64,000 nt of DNA from Roseiarcus sp963770275 (GTDB lineage Bacteria > Pseudomonadota > Alphaproteobacteria > Rhizobiales > Beijerinckiaceae): the NCBI GenBank assembly GCA_963770275.1, contig CAVYPD010000006.1, positions 17,330-81,329 on the forward strand. The letters are read 5' to 3'. A program made the translations under genes and the position numbers. This document shows, one piece after another, positions 18,996 through 28,500 of this stretch (position 1 is its first letter; each line of letters opens with the position of its first letter). Under the pieces are notes generated by a model. That model worked only from the letters and a program-made list of their open reading frames with translations, had not been told where the DNA came from and did no database searches.

Positions 18996-19946
18996 ATGAG
19001 CGACCCGGAAATCGAAGACCTGCGCGACAAGGTGCATTGCGCCGTCGTGCTGGAGCGCACACCGCCGCCATGGAAGCTCGACCGGAAGGAGAGCACCAAG
19101 CTCAGCCTGAAGTATCGCCGCGGAAAGGGCGAGATCCTGATCGTCAGCCACGGCGGCAAAGGCTGGTGGGATCCGACCAGCGACGCCAAGGGCGACGTGT
19201 TCGGTCTGGTCCAAAGGCTGGAGCCGGGGATCAACTTCGGTCATGTCCGAAAGCGCCTGCGCGAATTCGCGGGATTGTCGCCGAGCTTTCCGATCGCCGA
19301 AAGGGCAGGGCGCCGCAAAGCTTCAGACAGATCCGTCGCCGAACGTTGGGCCGATCGGAAGGCCGTGTGGCCGGGTTCGCCGACCTGGCGCTATCTCGCC
19401 CGGAAGCGCCTCCTTCCATCGGCGATCATCGAGGCGGCTTCCGCGGCCGGCGTCCTGCGGGAGGGCCCGGCCGGCAGCGCCTGGTTCGCTCATTTCAACG
19501 GCGCGGGTTCCGTCGCCCACGTCGACATTCGCGGGCCGACCTACAAAGGCTCGCTCACCGGCGGCGCCAAGTCCCTCTTCCGCTTGCCCCCGTCGGCTCA
19601 ATCCTTCCCACGGCTCGTTCTCGCCGAGGCCGCGATTGACGCTCTGAGCGTCGCCGCCATCGAGAGTCTTCGCGCCGATACGCTCTACGCGGCAAGCGGC
19701 GGGGGCATGGGGCCGGGCACGATCGCCGCGCTCGAGGCGCTGCTCACAGCCATGGCGACGCTCCCGGGCGCACTCTTCTGCAGCGCCACGGACGCCAATG
19801 GACCGGGCGATCGCTTCGCAGAACGCCACCGATCGCTCGCGGAAAAATTCAGCGTGCCGTTCGCACGGCTTCGGCCTCCAGTCGAAGGCGGCGACTGGAA
19901 TGACGTTCTTCGCGCCCGCTCACAACATCAAGGATCGACATCATGA
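18996..19946 (+). CDS. TOPRIM domain protein (DUF3991/Toprim_2-like)
   Basis: 316 residues. The N-terminal part has VHCAVVLERTPPPWKLDRKE and KGWWDPTSDAKGDVFGLVQ, a DUF3991-like pattern; the C-terminal half is a TOPRIM fold with the Glu of LVLAEAAIDALSVAAIES and a distal acidic motif DANGPGD. Such proteins are common on plasmids and integrative elements and resemble primase metal-binding domains, but no zinc finger or helicase is present, so the role in DNA processing is inference. AAGGAG sits 5 bases before the ATG. A small frame overlaps its stop by ATGA. Confidence 0.75.
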   Translation: MSDPEIEDLRDKVHCAVVLERTPPPWKLDRKESTKLSLKYRRGKGEILIVSHGGKGWWDPTSDAKGDVFGLVQRLEPGINFGHVRKRLREFAGLSPSFPIAERAGRRKASDRSVAERWADRKAVWPGSPTWRYLARKRLLPSAIIEAASAAGVLREGPAGSAWFAHFNGAGSVAHVDIRGPTYKGSLTGGAKSLFRLPPSAQSFPRLVLAEAAIDALSVAAIESLRADTLYAASGGGMGPGTIAALEALLTAMATLPGALFCSATDANGPGDRFAERHRSLAEKFSVPFARLRPPVEGGDWNDVLRARSQHQGSTS

Positions 19947-20035
19947 CAGCCGACACCAGCGCCACCGCCTCGGAGCCGGTGTTTCGACCTTCTCAACCCG
20001 GACCCGCACATCCAGAGCGCTCAAAAAAGCAATGA
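19943..20035 (+). CDS. Short ORF overlapping the TOPRIM gene stop
   Basis: 30 codons starting MTADTSATASEPVFRPSQ, translationally coupled to the TOPRIM gene through an ATGA overlap. A neighbouring frame continues as FDLLNPDPHIQSAQKSNECE and then a Cys-rich ECIDC, which looks more natural, so a one-base frameshift near 19980 may have cut a protein of about 45 residues. Function unknown. Confidence 0.3.
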   Translation: MTADTSATASEPVFRPSQPGPAHPERSKKQ

Positions 20036-20061
20036 ATGCGAATGTATCGACTGTCGCGCTC

Positions 20062-20256
20062 TCAATTCATCCCGGATGGTCGCGGCAGTGTGATCCGATC
20101 AAGAATTTCGCCGACAAGAAGGTGGGCTTGAACCGCGGTCAGATTTTCGCCAACGACCTTATCGTCGAGCCGCAAACGAAACTGGCTTCGCGAGTCGCCT
20201 GGGGTTTCAAGCTCAATGACGATCCGCTCGACTGATATCCTGTCGCGACCGCTCAT
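20062..20256 (-). CDS. Small protein of unknown function, copy 1
   Basis: 64 codons ending RIVIELETPGDSRSQFRLRL, then DDKVVGENLTAVQAHLLVGE and ILDRITLPRP. Its paralog at 21491-21667 has the same reading frame, length and mostly synonymous or conservative changes, which argues for a real coding frame on this strand rather than on the opposite one. In this copy the paralog's ATG is ATA, so the start may lie upstream at 20256. I recognise no domain. It diverges from the WGR gene. Confidence 0.5.
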   Translation of the reverse strand: MSGRDRISVERIVIELETPGDSRSQFRLRLDDKVVGENLTAVQAHLLVGEILDRITLPRPSGMN

Positions 20257-20385
20257 GCTGACTATCTTGCCTCACGTTCTCATAGGCGAAGCTGTTCGGC
20301 CGCCGACGGGTCTACTGCACACAGGATCTAACGCGAACTGCCCGCAGAGCGGAAGCAAGCGGGGTGACCTGGACGTGTTCAGCGA

Positions 20386-20828
20386 CAAACGCGGTCCGGA
20401 AGAAAGCTGGAAAGGATGAAGCACGGTAGGAAGTCGCTCGTCTCATCGGGCAAAAGGCCGAAGGCGAAGCAGAACTGCAGCATGCCAGCGCTGCGGTCAT
20501 TTCTGAGAATCCTCGCAGTTTTCGGCGCCAGTTACAGAGTTGATGGTCGTGCCCTTGCAATAGCCATCCGGCGAGATCTTCAACCACAAAACTGACTGAT
20601 AGGAAAGTATAATATCTATTCGCATAATATTAGTTATGGAACGAAACGGACCATTACATGGTTCTATCAGCTTTCTCTGCGAGCAACCGACCTTAACACA
20701 ACTAGTTCCAGATCCATTGCTTTGATGACACCTCCCAATTCATGAACGTATTCTCTCACCCACGCCCGGGCAAGTCGCCGTGCCGCAGCCTTTGGACGAG
20801 CCCTTCGCGGTCTATCCATCGGATCGAT
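20386..20828. other. AT-rich insertion inside module copy 1
   Basis: This stretch is absent from the second module copy. Its centre (20590-20760) is markedly AT-rich compared with the GC-rich surroundings, suggesting foreign origin. It contains a minus-strand frame of 42 codons (20497-20625, ending SPDGYCKGTTINSVTGAENC then EDSQK) that reads naturally but has no known relative. No transposase or clear terminal repeats were seen. Confidence 0.45.
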
Positions 20829-20908
20829 TCGAAATCCGAATCGGCGCAGTCGATTGATTCGAAATATGCGTTGGACGCGCGCGCGGTCTCGCGCCTTAGC
20901 TTCGAACT

Positions 20909-21172
20909 ATGAATGAGCAAACCAAGGATCCGGACGTCCTGAACGTGCTCGTGCTGGAGCGGGTCGACCGCACGAAGAACATGGCGCGCTACTACGTCCT
21001 GTCGGTCGAGCCGACGCTGTTCGCCGAATCGGCGCTGGTGCGCCGCTGGGGCCGGATCGGCGGCGCCGGGCGAACACGAATCGACCTTCATGCTTCCCCG
21101 CCGCTCGCGCAGATAGCGCTCAACACATGGCTCGAACGCAAGCAGCGCCGCGGTTACCGACTTCGCGCCTGA
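20909..21172 (+). CDS. WGR domain protein, copy 1
   Basis: 87 residues, essentially one WGR domain, which binds nucleic acid ends in PARPs and in bacterial proteins. Seen: VLVLERVDRTKNMARYYVLS, LFAESALVRRWGRIGGAGRT with the Trp-Gly-Arg signature, and a closing helix with LNTWLERKQRRGYR. Stand-alone WGR proteins are frequent on alphaproteobacterial plasmids. It is divergent from the small gene at 20062-20256. Start ATG at 20909. Confidence 0.8.
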   Translation: MNEQTKDPDVLNVLVLERVDRTKNMARYYVLSVEPTLFAESALVRRWGRIGGAGRTRIDLHASPPLAQIALNTWLERKQRRGYRLRA

Positions 21173-21482
21173 TGACACGTCGTTGGCTTCTTTGAAGGGC
21201 GTCGACGGGGTCTGGTGGCGTCCGCCGACCGCCTTTTCGAAACGACGATGGATACGTGCCGCGATTCGCCACCGACTATCTGGTGCTACTATGTCCGCGC
21301 TGATGAGATGGTCCTCCGGACGAGGCTAAAAACCCACAGGAGATAGCGGACCGAGCAGTGATTGAGCTGGAACGGCAGGATTCCACCGCGCGATAAAGTG
21401 CGCGCTTTGCGCCAATGTCGGTCGAGATTGCAGGCTTGCTGTGTCGCAGAGGCGCCGCCGACATCGAAAAGCAGCCTCCCAA

Positions 21483-22060
21483 TCGCGCTCTCAATTCATC
21501 GCAGATGGTCGCGGCAGTGTGATCCGATCGAGAATTTCGCCGACAAGAAGGTGAGCTTGAACGGCGGTCAGCTTTTCTCCTACGACCTTGTTGTCGAGCC
21601 GCAAACGAAACAGGCTTCTCGAGTCGCCTGGGGTTTCAAGCTCAATGACAATCCGCTGGACTGACATCTTTTCTCTGCCGCCCCATACTTACTATTTCGC
21701 CCCGCCCTCACGGAGGCGAAGCTGATCCGGCCGTCGAGCAATTCCTGCGCGCAGGATCTAACTCGGCATGCACGCAGAATGGAAGCAAGCAGAGTGACGT
21801 GAGCCGTACCGAATCCGCCCGACTCGATTGATTCCGAATATGCGTCAGACGCGCGCTCGGTCTCGCGGCTCGGCTTCGACCTATGGCTCAGAAAACCGAC
21901 AATTCGGGCGTCCTGTACTTGCTCGCGCACAAGCCGGTCGACCGCAAAGAACATGGCGCGCTATCAGGTCCTGTCAGTCAGGCCAAGGATTGTTCGCCGA
22001 ATCGGTGCTGGTGCAGCGGTGGGGGGCCACGGCGGCGCCGGGCAGATATGGATCGACCTC
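21483..22060. repeat. Second copy of the duplicated divergent module, WGR part decayed
   Basis: Compact version of the module at 20054-21100. Here the small gene and WGR part lie about 215 bases apart without the AT-rich insert. The small gene is intact; the WGR frame has several shifts. Confidence 0.75.
21491..21667 (-). CDS. Small protein of unknown function, copy 2
   Basis: 58 residues from the ATG at 21667: MSVQRIVIELETPGDSRSLF, then RLRLDNKVVGEKLTAVQAHL and LVGEILDRITLPRPSAMN. It is the paralog of 20062-20256. The purine-rich GGCAGAGAAAAG precedes the ATG. Beta-strand then helix pattern, no cysteines, no signal peptide. Preservation of this frame in both copies while the neighbouring WGR copy decays suggests it is still used. 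Function unknown. Confidence 0.55.
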   Translation of the reverse strand: MSVQRIVIELETPGDSRSLFRLRLDNKVVGEKLTAVQAHLLVGEILDRITLPRPSAMN

Positions 22061-22090
22061 CATCCTTGCCCTTGCCGCATGACGGAGGAT
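21883..22090 (+). pseudogene. Decayed second WGR domain gene
   Basis: Three frames in turn read VLYLLAHKPVDR, MARYQVLSVRP and LFAESVLVQRWGATAAPGRY, which align with the WGR protein at 20909. At least two frameshifts break it, and the WGR signature Arg is Ala (RWGA). The gene therefore appears dead, in contrast to its first copy. Confidence 0.65.
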
Positions 22091-22270
22091 GGACGACCTG
22101 CCTTGCCTACCTCGCGGAGGTGTGCGCAGCGCTTGAGGATGCCCCGTGCGGGCACGCATTTGCTGGAAAGGTTGGGAGGAGCGCGCCGAGCCGCCGCCAT
22201 GCGTTCTCGACGGCGCCCTCTGGAAACTGGGCGCCGTCCTGACCGCCGCCGAGCGCAAGGATCAGAATAC

Positions 22271-23623
22271 TCAGGAAGCAGAAGCAGCCCACTTGAGGCC
22301 GCGCTCGATCCGCGGCAGACGCAGTCCCAACATCACACCGCGCATGGCCATGAAGCCGCAGAACGCGAACCACAGTCCGTTGTTGCCAAAGAGCCGCTCC
22401 AAGCCAATGGCGAGGCCCAGAAACACCAAAAACGAAACCAGCATGCTGTCGCGCAATTCGCGCACACGCGTGGCTCCGATAAAGACGCCGTCCAGTTGAA
22501 ATCCTGCCACCGAGACGATAGGCAGTGAAACTGCCCAGGGCAGATAGCGCATCGCCAACACGCGCACCGCTTCTACATTGGTGAACAGCGCCACCAGCCA
22601 GGGGCCCGCGACCAGATACACAAGCGACCCCGCCCCCGCCACTAGAAACGCCCATACCGCCGAAGCTTTCAGGACCGCGCGGTAGTCGTTGAGGCGACGC
22701 GCCCCGATGGACTCACCGACCAGCGCCTCAGTGGCGTTGGCAAATCCATCCAGCCCATACGCGGCAATGTAATTCATGTTCATCAAAACGGCATTAGCAG
22801 CCAGAACGGCGTCGCCTTCGCGCGCTCCGGCCCGCGTGAACCACGCGTAGGCCGCAACCAGGCTCAGCGTGCGCAAGAGAAGATCACGGTTCAGCGCGAA
22901 AAGGCGCCGCAGGCCCGGCCCGTGGAGCAGTTCGCCCCAACTCAGCGGACGCTTGTCGGGATGCCGTGCCGCATCGCGTGCCAGGACCAATCCCAAGAGG
23001 CAGCCCGCCCACTCTGCCGACGCCGTCGCTGTGGCGATGCCGGCCACACCCCAGTGCAGCCGCAACACCAGGAACAGCGCCATACACACATTGACGACGT
23101 TGAGCGCCGCCTGCCACGCCAGCGCAGCGCGCGCTCGCTGCCGGCCCAGCAGATAGCCGAGAAGGACGAAGTTCGTTAGTGCCGCAGGAGCCGACCAGAT
23201 GCGAATGTGGCTGTAGAGACGCGCGTTCTCGGCTACGGCGTCACTGGCCCCCAGCAGCCTTATCGCGACGGCGATCAGCGGCCCCTGCACGACCAGAATC
23301 AGGGCGCCAATTGCGACCGCTGAAAGCAGCGCGCGCAAGAAATGCAGCCGCAACTGGTCGTGCTGCTGTGCGCCGTGCGCCTGCGCCACCAGTCCCGTGG
23401 TGCCCATGCGTAAAAAACCGAAGGTCCAGTAGATGGTATTGAAGAAGATGCCGCCCACGGCCACACCGCCCAGGGCAGCCGCGCCCGGCAAATGGCCACT
23501 CAGCACCGTGTCCACGGTGGAGAGCAGCGGCTGCGTCAGATTGGAGAGAATGAGGGGAAATGCGAGGAGGAACACCCGCCGATACCAGTAGGCCATCGGC
23601 TTGATTGTCTCGTTTAGCCACAA
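22271..23623 (-). CDS. MATE family efflux transporter, DinF-like
   Basis: 450 residues, 12 predicted membrane helices. The N-terminal FLLAFPLILSNLTQPLLSTV and DTVLSGHLPGAAALGGVA carry the MATE signature (Asp near helix 1-2), and the second half repeats it with YGLDGFANATEALVGESIGA, typical of DinF-type members. These export cationic drugs or metabolites by Na+ or H+ antiport. It is intact and has no operon partner; it lies between decayed plasmid-type pieces, so it may be cargo. Confidence 0.85.
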   Translation of the reverse strand: MWLNETIKPMAYWYRRVFLLAFPLILSNLTQPLLSTVDTVLSGHLPGAAALGGVAVGGIFFNTIYWTFGFLRMGTTGLVAQAHGAQQHDQLRLHFLRALLSAVAIGALILVVQGPLIAVAIRLLGASDAVAENARLYSHIRIWSAPAALTNFVLLGYLLGRQRARAALAWQAALNVVNVCMALFLVLRLHWGVAGIATATASAEWAGCLLGLVLARDAARHPDKRPLSWGELLHGPGLRRLFALNRDLLLRTLSLVAAYAWFTRAGAREGDAVLAANAVLMNMNYIAAYGLDGFANATEALVGESIGARRLNDYRAVLKASAVWAFLVAGAGSLVYLVAGPWLVALFTNVEAVRVLAMRYLPWAVSLPIVSVAGFQLDGVFIGATRVRELRDSMLVSFLVFLGLAIGLERLFGNNGLWFAFCGFMAMRGVMLGLRLPRIERGLKWAASAS

Positions 23624-23751
23624 AGCCCGGCCTCCTAGTAGCTAACCGACAGCGCTCGCCCTGCCGTCCATGGCATATGCACTATCGTTAAGCCCAAGGT
23701 CGGACTCTCGATGCGGATTGAAAGGTTATAGCGAGTGATCCACTCAATGCG

Positions 23752-23943
23752 CTAGGGAATGCCGGCGTATTGCCGTTCGAAGTATTTGACCTTTACACGG
23801 TCACTCGGCTTCGGATCGTGCTGCAGGAGTGACGACTCGCGAATGACGGCGGTGGGTTCCAACCTCGCAATCTCGATCCCTTCAGCGCGGATGATATCGC
23901 GGCGCTCGCCATGACCTACAACTCGGATGTGGTTCGCCAGGCT
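23752..23943 (-). pseudogene. Unassigned gene fragment
   Basis: A minus-strand frame without a start reads HIRVVGHGERRDIIRAEGIE, IARLEPTAVIRESSLLQHD, then DRVKVKYFERQYAGIP and a stop at 23752. Composition is natural and it looks like a C-terminal tail of a larger protein. I do not recognise the family. It follows the GST fragment but joins it in no obvious frame. Confidence 0.35.
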
Positions 23944-24162
23944 TCAACCGCGGGAAAAGTCCTGTAGGAGCGCAACCGTTTTACCTTTCCGGCAGCGCGT
24001 GTAACGGACGAACGCGTAGAAGGTCGCATAGGCAATATCGAAAGCGCTGCCGGTCAGGAATGTTCCGCCGTCTGTAAACTGTCGTTCCAACAAGGCGAGA
24101 TGCCACCTTAACGGACTCTTCCGAGCTTTCGATGTCGATCGCAGGGCGCTGCCGTTGTTCAT
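23944..24162 (-). pseudogene. Fragment of a glutathione S-transferase C-terminal domain
   Basis: RWHLALLERQFTDGGTFLTG and SAFDIAYATFYAFVRYTR follow the GST all-helical domain pattern (helix 4 end, then the DxADxxxY-like segment with the N-capping box). The thioredoxin-like N-terminal domain is missing, and the sequence past FVRYTR loses resemblance. About 50 recognisable residues; a remnant. Confidence 0.45.
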
Positions 24163-24372
24163 TCAGGATGAAGAACAGAGGTCGATGCAGACGCCATGAA
24201 GCTGGAGTGAAAGAGACCGATCTCGCATGATCGTCCGCCGCGGCAAGGGTTCGGCCGGTCGAGCCGCTTCGCTGGTCTCTCCCGGCCCGCTGGCGCGCCC
24301 TTGCCCCGCCGGCCGCCATGCGAGGGTGGGGAGGCTGTTTTCAGGAACAATTCCGTTCCGAGGAGCAGCCAG

Positions 24373-25339
24373 ATGCGAAACCTCCGAAGCCATCCCACAC
24401 AAAGACGCGACCACTACCAGGAACTCACCGACAAGATCGTCGCCGCGCTCGAGGCGGGAATCAGCGCCGTGGCGCAGACCATGGGACCCGAACGCCTGCG
24501 GCGGATCTAACATGCCGGTCAACGTCGCGACCGGTCATCGCTATCGCGGCGTCAATCTCTTCGTGCTCGGCATGTCGCCCCTCACCTTTACGAGCGGCGA
24601 TCCGCGCTGGTGCAGCTACCGGCAGGCGGCGGCGCGAGGATGGCAGGTGCGCAAGGGCGAGAAGGCGACGCCCGTCTATTTCTACAAGCCGATCGAAATC
24701 GAGGACAAAACGACGGACGGTGGCTGCGAGACGCGGCGAATCCCGATGCTGCGAACATTCTCGGTCTTTCACGCTTCGCAAATTGACGGCGTCCCTGCCC
24801 TTGAGCCCACAACGGCGACGAAGACGGTCCCCGAGCGCGTCAAAGACGTCGAGCTCATCATTGAGGCGAGCGGCGTGCCTGTTCGGATCGGAGGTGAACG
24901 CGCCTTCTACAGCCCGTCACTCGACGTCATTCAAATGCCTCCGGACGAAGCCTTTCACGGCCCGGAAGAGCGCGCGGTCGTCGTCCTGCACGAACTCGCT
25001 CACGCGAGTGGCCATCCCACCCGGTTGAACCGCGATCTGAGCGGCCGCTTTGGATCCGTTCTTTACGCGAAAGAAGAGGTTCGAGCCGAGCTGACCTCGG
25101 TGGCCGTCGGATCGATGATTGGATTGCCTTGCGACATTCCCAATCACGCGAGTTACCTCGACACGTGGATCGCAGTCCTCAAACAGGATCGCCGTGAAAT
25201 TTTTCACGCCATGGCCGAAGCGCAAAGAATGGCCGACTACATTCTCGGCTTCCATCCCGACTACGCCGAGACGCCTAGCGAATCATCAGACGCCGAGGAC
25301 GGGGGCGCGACATCGATTGCCCCTCTGCTCGCGGCCTGA
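24373..25339 (+). CDS. ardC: ArdC-like antirestriction protein (ssDNA-binding N-domain plus zincin domain), one frameshift
   Basis: Rejoined it is about 321 residues. The N-domain reads RRDHYQELTDKIVAALEAG, then after a one-base shift near 24455 APWRRPWDPNACGGSNMPVN and RYRGVNLFVLGM; the C-terminal domain is an MPTase-PolyVal-like zincin with HELAHASGH and a downstream Glu in KEEVRAELTS. ArdC proteins bind ssDNA and protect incoming plasmid DNA from restriction. AGGAG is 7 bases before the ATG at 24373. The next gene, also about DNA protection, begins 207 bases downstream. An extra A (GGGAATCAG) explains the shift. Confidence 0.8.
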
Positions 25340-25546
25340 GCCCGGCGGGGCCAAAGCGCGTTCGCTTCGGACGCGCACGATAGGCGCCAGGCCCCGATAA
25401 CGGGCTTAGATAAGTCCAACGGCAAGAGCGCAAGACGCGCGTCTTCCTGAACCTCTCTTCCTTTCAGCCTTCGCGTCGAGACGAAAGCCCGCTGCGGTCA
25501 TGCACTGGGGCTCGCGCTCGCACGCGCTTCTCACGAGCGTTTCCCC

Positions 25547-28500
25547 ATGAACCACGACCAATTCTCCCTGCCCTTCCTCGACACGACCAGCCTCGGCGGC
25601 GGTTTCGGCCTTTACGACAGATCGCCCACCCCGAAACCTACGCCGACACGGGAGGACGCTGGGCTATTCGAAACGCCCGCTCCCGACCCGACCGCGTCCC
25701 TTCCGACGCAGAATCGAACACTGGCCATCACCGCACACGATTACCGGCTCGCCGGCGATCGCCGGCTTGCCGAAGGCTGGAAAGCGCGCGCAGAGGACAA
25801 TCTCGCCGCGATCCGACTCATGACGACGATCGAGTCAGAAGCCCGCTACGCCCGGCCTGACGAGCAGGAGCGGCTGGCGCGCTTCACGGGGTTCGGCGCG
25901 TCCGACCTCGCCGACCGGATCTTCCGCCGCGCCGGAGACGCTTTCGCGCCCGCCTGGGAAGATGTCGGCATCGAACTCGAAGGGCTCGTCTCGCACGATG
26001 ACCTCGCCAACCTCAAGCGGGCCACCCAATACGCCCATTACACGCCCGAGTTCATGATCCGCGCCATCTGGCGGACGCTCCGCCGGATGGGTTTCGACGG
26101 CGGGCGCGTCCTCGAGCCGGGCTGCGGAACGGGCCTCTTCTTCGCGTTGTCGCCGGAAGCCCTCAGGGCAAGCTCGCGCTGACCGGCGTCGAAATGGACC
26201 CAACGACCGCCCGGATCGCCAAACTCCTCTACCCGAACGCCCGCATCCGGCACGAGGATTTCACGAAGGCGAGACTGCCGGAGCTCTACGACCTCGCAAT
26301 CGGCAATCCGCCGTTCTCGGACAGGACGGTGCGCGCCGACGATCCAGCCGGAGAGCTGCGCCTCTCATTACACGATTATTTCATTGCTCGGTCGGTCGAG
26401 CGGCTGCGCCCAGGCGGTCTCGCCGCCTTCGTGACGTCGCGCTGGACGATGGACAAGGTCGACGGCAAGGCGCGCCAGCACATCGCCGCCATGGCCGATC
26501 TGATCGGCGCGGTGCGCCTGCCCGAGGGCGCAATGCACGACCGCGCTGGAACAGAAGTCGTGGTCGACATCCTGTTCCTGCAAAAGCGGGGTGCGGGAAC
26601 CGCGCCTGCCGGTGCGGCGTGGGACGTTCTTGCCGAGGCCGTGCCGGCCGAGGACGGCGAGACGGCGCTTTCGATCAACCGATACTTCGTCGAACATCCC
26701 GAAATGGCGCTCGGGACGCATGCGCGAACCTCGAGCGCCTATGGACCGGTCTATACGTTGAAGCCGGTCCTCTCGACGCCCGGCGCGCTCTCAGACCTTC
26801 TGGCCCAGGCGCTCGACCGCCTACCACGCGACCTGTTCAAGCCCACAGTCAAGGAGACCAAGCCGTCGTTTCCCTCGACCGTCCACGTCGGGACGGCCGC
26901 GGAAGGCGCGACCATCAAGGAAGGCAGCTATCTCGTCCACGAGGGCGCGCTCGTCCAGATCATCGGCGGCGAGCCCCAAGCCGTCGCAGTGCGCGATGGC
27001 AAGGGGACGGAGGGGATCCCCGCGAAGCACGCCCGCATCATCCGCGGCCTGATCGCCGTTCGCGACGCCGTCCGCGAGGTTTTGCGCACGCAAGCGAATG
27101 ATGAACCCTGGGGATCGGCGCAGATCCGGTTGCGCTCGGCCTACGCCCTCTTCGTTCGCAACTTCGGCCCGATCAACCTGACGACGATCAGCGAGACCGT
27201 GACGGCCGAGGGCGAGACGCGCGAGACCTTCCGGCGGCTAAACCTCCAGCCCTTCCTCGACGACCCTGATGTCTGGCTGGTCGCCTCGATCGAGGATTAC
27301 GATCTCGAAAGCGGAACAGCGAAGCATGGACCGATCTTTCGCGAGCGCGTGCTCCATCCGGAGACGACGCCGGTGATCGAGACGGCCGAGGACGCGCTCG
27401 CCGTAACCCTGCACGAAACGGGCCTCGTCGATCTCGACCGCATCGCCGAGCTTCTCGGCCGGTCGCGCGAGACGGCGATCGCCGAACTGGGCGAATCGCA
27501 TTTTCCTCGATCCCGAGCCGACCGTCGCCCTCGACCGAGAAATCTGGGTGACGGCCGACGCCTATCTTTCGGGCAAGATCCGCGACAAGCTCGCGGCCAC
27601 CCAGACCGCCGCGGCGCTCGACCCGCGTTATCAGCGCAATGTCGCGGCGCTCGAAAAGGCCCTGCCCGAGGACCTCAAGCCCTCCGACATCACCGCGCGT
27701 CTCGGCGCGCCGTGGATACCGGCCGACGTCGTTGCCTCCTTCGCGGAAGAGGTCCTTGGCGTCAAAACGCCGGTCTATCACACGGTCGAGATCGCCAGCT
27801 GGTCGATCAACGTCCCCGCCTTCGCTGGCCTGGCGAGTTCCTCGACCGACTGGGGCACATCCCGCCGCCATGCCGGCGAACTCTTGATGGACGCCTCAAC
27901 GCCCGCTGCCGCAGATCTACGACGAGCTCGAGGAGGACGGGGTCAAGAAACGGGTCCTCAACGCCGCCGACACCGAAGCCGCCAAGGACAAGCTCATGAA
28001 AATCAAGGCGGCGTTCGAGACCTGGGTGTGGAAGGATGTCGAACGCGCCGACCGGCTGGCGCGGATTTACAACGACCGCTTCAACAACCTCGTCCCCCGG
28101 CACTTCGACGGGTCGCATCTGACAATCCCCGGCGCGTCCAGCGTCATCAGCTTCTACGCCCACCAGAAGCGGGCGATCTGGCGGATCGTCGCTTCCGGCA
28201 CGACTTATGTCGCCCACGCGGTCGGAGCGGGCAAAACCTTCAGCCTCGCTGCTGCGATCATGGAGCAGAAGCGGCTGGGTCTCATCACCAAGGCGATGAT
28301 GGTCGTTCCCGGTCATTGCCTCGCACAGGCGAGCCGCGAGTTCCTGCAGCTCTACCCGATCGCCCGAAATCCTAGTCGCCGACGAGACCAATTTCGTCAA
28401 GGACAAGCGCCAGCGGTTTCTGGCGCGCGCCGCGACCGCGCAATGGGACTGCATCATCATCACCCATTCGGCTTTCAAGTTCATCCCCGCCCCGGCCGAG

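Larger units (their letters stand above)
20054..21100. repeat. First copy of a duplicated divergent module, with inserted AT-rich segment
   Basis: Bases 20054-20385 match 21483-21806, and 20829-21100 match 21812-22060, at a level easily followed by eye with scattered substitutions and indels. The unit holds a minus-strand small gene and a plus-strand WGR gene transcribed away from each other. In this copy the two halves are separated by about 440 extra bases. Confidence 0.75.
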
